Origin: Chrysopilus asiliformis | Taxonomy: Eukaryota; Arthropoda; Insecta; Diptera; Rhagionidae | Assembly: GCA_964034945.1 (NCBI GenBank) | Contig: OZ035962.1 | Coordinates: forward strand, 47,338,386 to 47,402,385 | Direction: 5' to 3' | DNA: 64,000 nt | Shown: positions 61,443 through 64,000 of the stretch, in pieces | How positions within the stretch are numbered: position 1 is the stretch's first letter | How the letters are laid out: each line of letters begins with the position of its first letter | Notes under the pieces: model-generated | What the model saw: the letters and a program-made list of their open reading frames with translations, nothing else | What the model was told of the DNA's origin: nothing | Databases searched by the model: none | Position numbers and translations under genes: made by a program

Positions 61443-64000
61443 TTCTAGAGGAACCTTGATGGCCTCCCGTCGGAAGGAGATGGAAGTCTCTTATTATCTG
61501 ATCTTTGTCTGTTTGATCTGTTATGTATTTGATTGAATCTATGTAAAGCTCGAAATGGATATTTTTGTCTATGCTTATTTTTTCTAGCATGTTTTTTAAT
61601 ATAAAAATGGTTTGTCTGTCAGAAGTGTTTATCGAAATTGGCAGAAATGAAATTTTTTCTGAACTTGCAAGTTCTTTTATTTCATTTATTATGTCCTCTA
61701 GTTCTTTTTTGTCTCTATCAGATCTTATTGGAATGTTTAATTTTGTAATGAAAATATTAATGTTTAGGTATTTAACAGAAGTAAATTTTTTTGATATACT
61801 TGATTTATCTGTAATTACGATTTTTGAATATATGGTTTCTTCTAAATTTGACTTGGCTAGGGGTAGAATGAAAATTTTATTCTTTTGATTCTTTTCAGTT
61901 AGAAGGGACGCGTTTCTCTCTTGGACAATTTGCGGAGAGAGTGGATCTGTGTTTTGATTGGTATTTTCACATTGTACATCGTCTTCGGTCCTCTTTTTCG
62001 CTTGTTGACGAGTTATGACATTTATATTAGGAATTGCTCTACTTAGTGCATCGGCGTTGGAATTTTGTTTTCCTGGTTTATACATAATTTTAAAGTCGTA
62101 TTCTTCTAAACGAATTTTCCAACGCATTAGTCTGGAAGATGGGTTTTTGAGGTTCATTAGCCATATCAATGGTTTGTGATCTGTAATTATTGTGAACGCC
62201 CTGCCGTATAGATAAGGTCGAAATTGTTCTACAGCATAGATTATTGAGAGTAGTTCTTTCTCAATTGTGGAGTAACGTGTTTCGGCATCATTCAGAGTTC
62301 GACTTGCATAGGAAATTGGATGGTCGTCTTGAGATAATACTGCGCCGAGTGCGTATCCACTTGCGTCTGAAGTTACGTAAAATTCTTTATCAAAGTCGGG
62401 GTACGATAGTACTGGGGCTTCCATTAGTTTGTTGCTAAGTTCACTGAAGGCATTATCGCATATAGCGTCATAATTGAAGGGGGTATCCTTTTTCAAAAGA
62501 TTTGTAAGAGGTTTGGCGATTTTCGAGAAATTAGGGATAAAGCGTCTATAGTATCCTACAAGTCCTAGGAAAACTTTTATCTCTGTTTGGGTTTTGGGTC
62601 GAGGATAGGATCTTAGAAGTTTTAGTTTTTCCGGATCTGGCATTACTCCGTTTTCTGTAATTTTATGGCCTAGATAAATTATTTCTTTTCTTAAAAAGTT
62701 ACATTTTTCTGGTTGTAATTTAATGTTGTGTTCTCGGAGACGCATTAGAATAGCTATAAGTTTGTTCTTATGGTCTTGCAATGTTCTGCCATGTATCACT
62801 ATGTCATCCATGTAGACAAAACAATAAATGCCGTGTAGGCCTGATAGACACGTATTCATGCAACGCTGAAAACGTGCAGGGGCACCTTTTAACCCAAAAG
62901 GCATACGTATGAATTCAAAATGTCCGTCTGGAGTGCTGAATGCTGTTTTTTCGCTATCTTCTTCATTCATGGCTATTTGATGGAATCCGTTTGCCATGTC
63001 TAAAGTAGTAAAAAATTTCGCTCTACCTAGTTGGTCTAAAATATCCGTAATATTAGGAAGCGGATGCGCGTCATTAATAGTTATATCGTTGAGACCACGA
63101 AAATCGACAACGACTCTCCATTTTTTGTTGCCATGTTTATCTGGTTTTTTGGGAACAAGTAGTAATGGTGAATTCCATGGACTAGTAGAAGGACGTATTA
63201 TCTGTGACTCTAACATTTTTTTTATTTGCTTATTTATTTCGTGTTTTTGCGATTGTGGAAGTCTGTAAGGTTTTTTATATATTGGTGGTTTATCAGGAAG
63301 GGTTGGTATTTTATGACTCATTATGTCGGTGTGAGTCAAAAAATCTCCTTCCAAGTGGAACAGCTCGTGAAATTCTTTACAAATTTCCCGGATACTTTCT
63401 GCTTCCTCTTGATTACAATGATCCAACATAATGAGGTTTTGAAGTTTACTTATTCTTCCCTCGATGGGATCTTTATTATAATCAGTTTCCACTAAGTGGA
63501 AGTCTTCTAATTTTTCGAATTTTGGTTTGATTTCTAATGGATTTATAAAGGCGTCCTTCTCGTTCAAATTGAGAATTAGGACTTGGGCCATACCATTTAC
63601 CGGTTTCACGATAGTGTTACCTAGAATCAGACCTGGTTTAATTTCTTTTTGAAGACAGAGCATTTCCTTCGGATTTGTTATTGGGATTTTAACTATACTT
63701 TCTGTTCTTGCTGGAATTGGAATTGAATCTGGAATAAAATTCTTTGCAGGAATTGGAATTGAATCTGGAATAAATTTCTTTATTGGAATTGGAATTGAAT
63801 TTGGAATAGAATTCTTTATTGGAATTTGAATTGAATCTGGAATAGAATTCTTTGGATATTTTTCTTGCGGGAATCTGTTTGAAAGGTCATTAATATGGTC
63901 GTTAATTGTTATACCTTTAGTATTAGCGTTTATGTTTTTAGGTGAACAATTAATATTTGGATAGATTAAACTCTTAGGTTTTGAATGTTGATTTTTATGT
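61443..64000 (-). CDS. pol: G1 polyprotein: linker, reverse transcriptase, RNase H, integrase start
   Basis: Open from the window's right edge to the hAT. The N-terminal part (64000-63670) is a linker with repeats of the type KNFIPDSIPIPA, followed by CLQKEIKPGLILGNTIV. RT boxes: KWRVVVDFRGLNDITI, FFTTLDMANGFHQI, MPFGLKGAPARFQRC and FVYMDDIVI (YMDD). RNase H: FYVTSDASGYALGAVLSQDD, STIEKELLSIIYAV and TDHKPLIWL. It ends in FHLLPTGGHQGSSRT, the His half of the integrase zinc site, at the TTCTAGAG target of the hAT. It continues at 51342. No stop was seen in this part. Confidence 0.93.

Larger units (their letters stand above)
47390..64000 (-). mobile_element. Envelope-bearing Ty3/gypsy element G1, running off the window
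   Basis: Minus-strand order: protease-linker and RT/RNase H (64000-61443), a hAT insertion, integrase (51342-50649 and beyond), env (50383-48524), purine tract and 3' LTR (about 48040-47390). The pol linker shares its repeat style and the KEI.PG motif with G3. The 5' LTR and gag lie beyond the right edge. Confidence 0.88.

Overview
The window is eukaryotic and almost certainly insect, most likely dipteran; I cannot name the species. The evidence is a spliced host gene with a 60-bp and a 49-bp intron plus one 4.8-kb intron, AT-rich spacers, and the mobile-element mix: Penelope-like, CR1/Jockey-type non-LTR, BEL/Pao, Ty3/gypsy with envelope genes, mariner, hAT, Helitron, and a repeat built like DINE-1/Helentron elements. 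Only one host gene is visible, a secretory-pathway peroxiredoxin (Prx4/Jafrac2-like) on the minus strand, four coding exons, 14742 to 9143. I could follow it through all splice junctions to a 238-residue open frame.

Region by region. 1-3030: fragments of Helitron ends, tRNA-derived repeats and a divergent foldback-type repeat. 3031-8864: a Penelope-like element (PLE A, minus strand) with a 13-bp target duplication. A second PLE (PLE B, 6651-7976, its own 13-bp duplication) and a TA-target DNA transposon (5115-6034) are inserted in it. 9143-14742: Prx4, whose large intron holds several TIR/palindromic elements. About 14950-19320: a non-LTR retrotransposon with intact ORF2, broken ORF1 and a UAG-CAA-UUA stop between them. 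21627-41671: one DINE-like unit split by 19.5 kb of nested LTR elements. A BEL/Pao element with a tandem LTR structure contains a gypsy-type gag-protease element (29451-41383). That element in turn contains two DINE-like units, a Helitron and an intact mariner. 41672-47363: DINE-like copies, a hAT-like element, and two mirror-image foldback elements that cut one DINE-like unit into three pieces.

47390-64000: an envelope-bearing gypsy element (G1, minus strand, running off the right edge). A 10-kb hAT (51343-61442) sits in its integrase. That hAT contains a complete errantivirus-type element (G2, 51458-58635, LTRs identical by eye) plus three further DNA transposons, and G2 carries a mariner in its own integrase.

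Insertion order can be read from target duplications and from reading frames that rejoin once an insertion is ignored. The observations I rate highest are the in-frame UAG CAA UUA readthrough-type junction between ORF1 and ORF2 of the non-LTR element; the paired foldback elements in one DINE-like unit; and a 122-bp hairpin-bearing tandem repeat carried by both a Helitron and the foldback elements. All calls come from reading the sequence; no database search or folding program was run.
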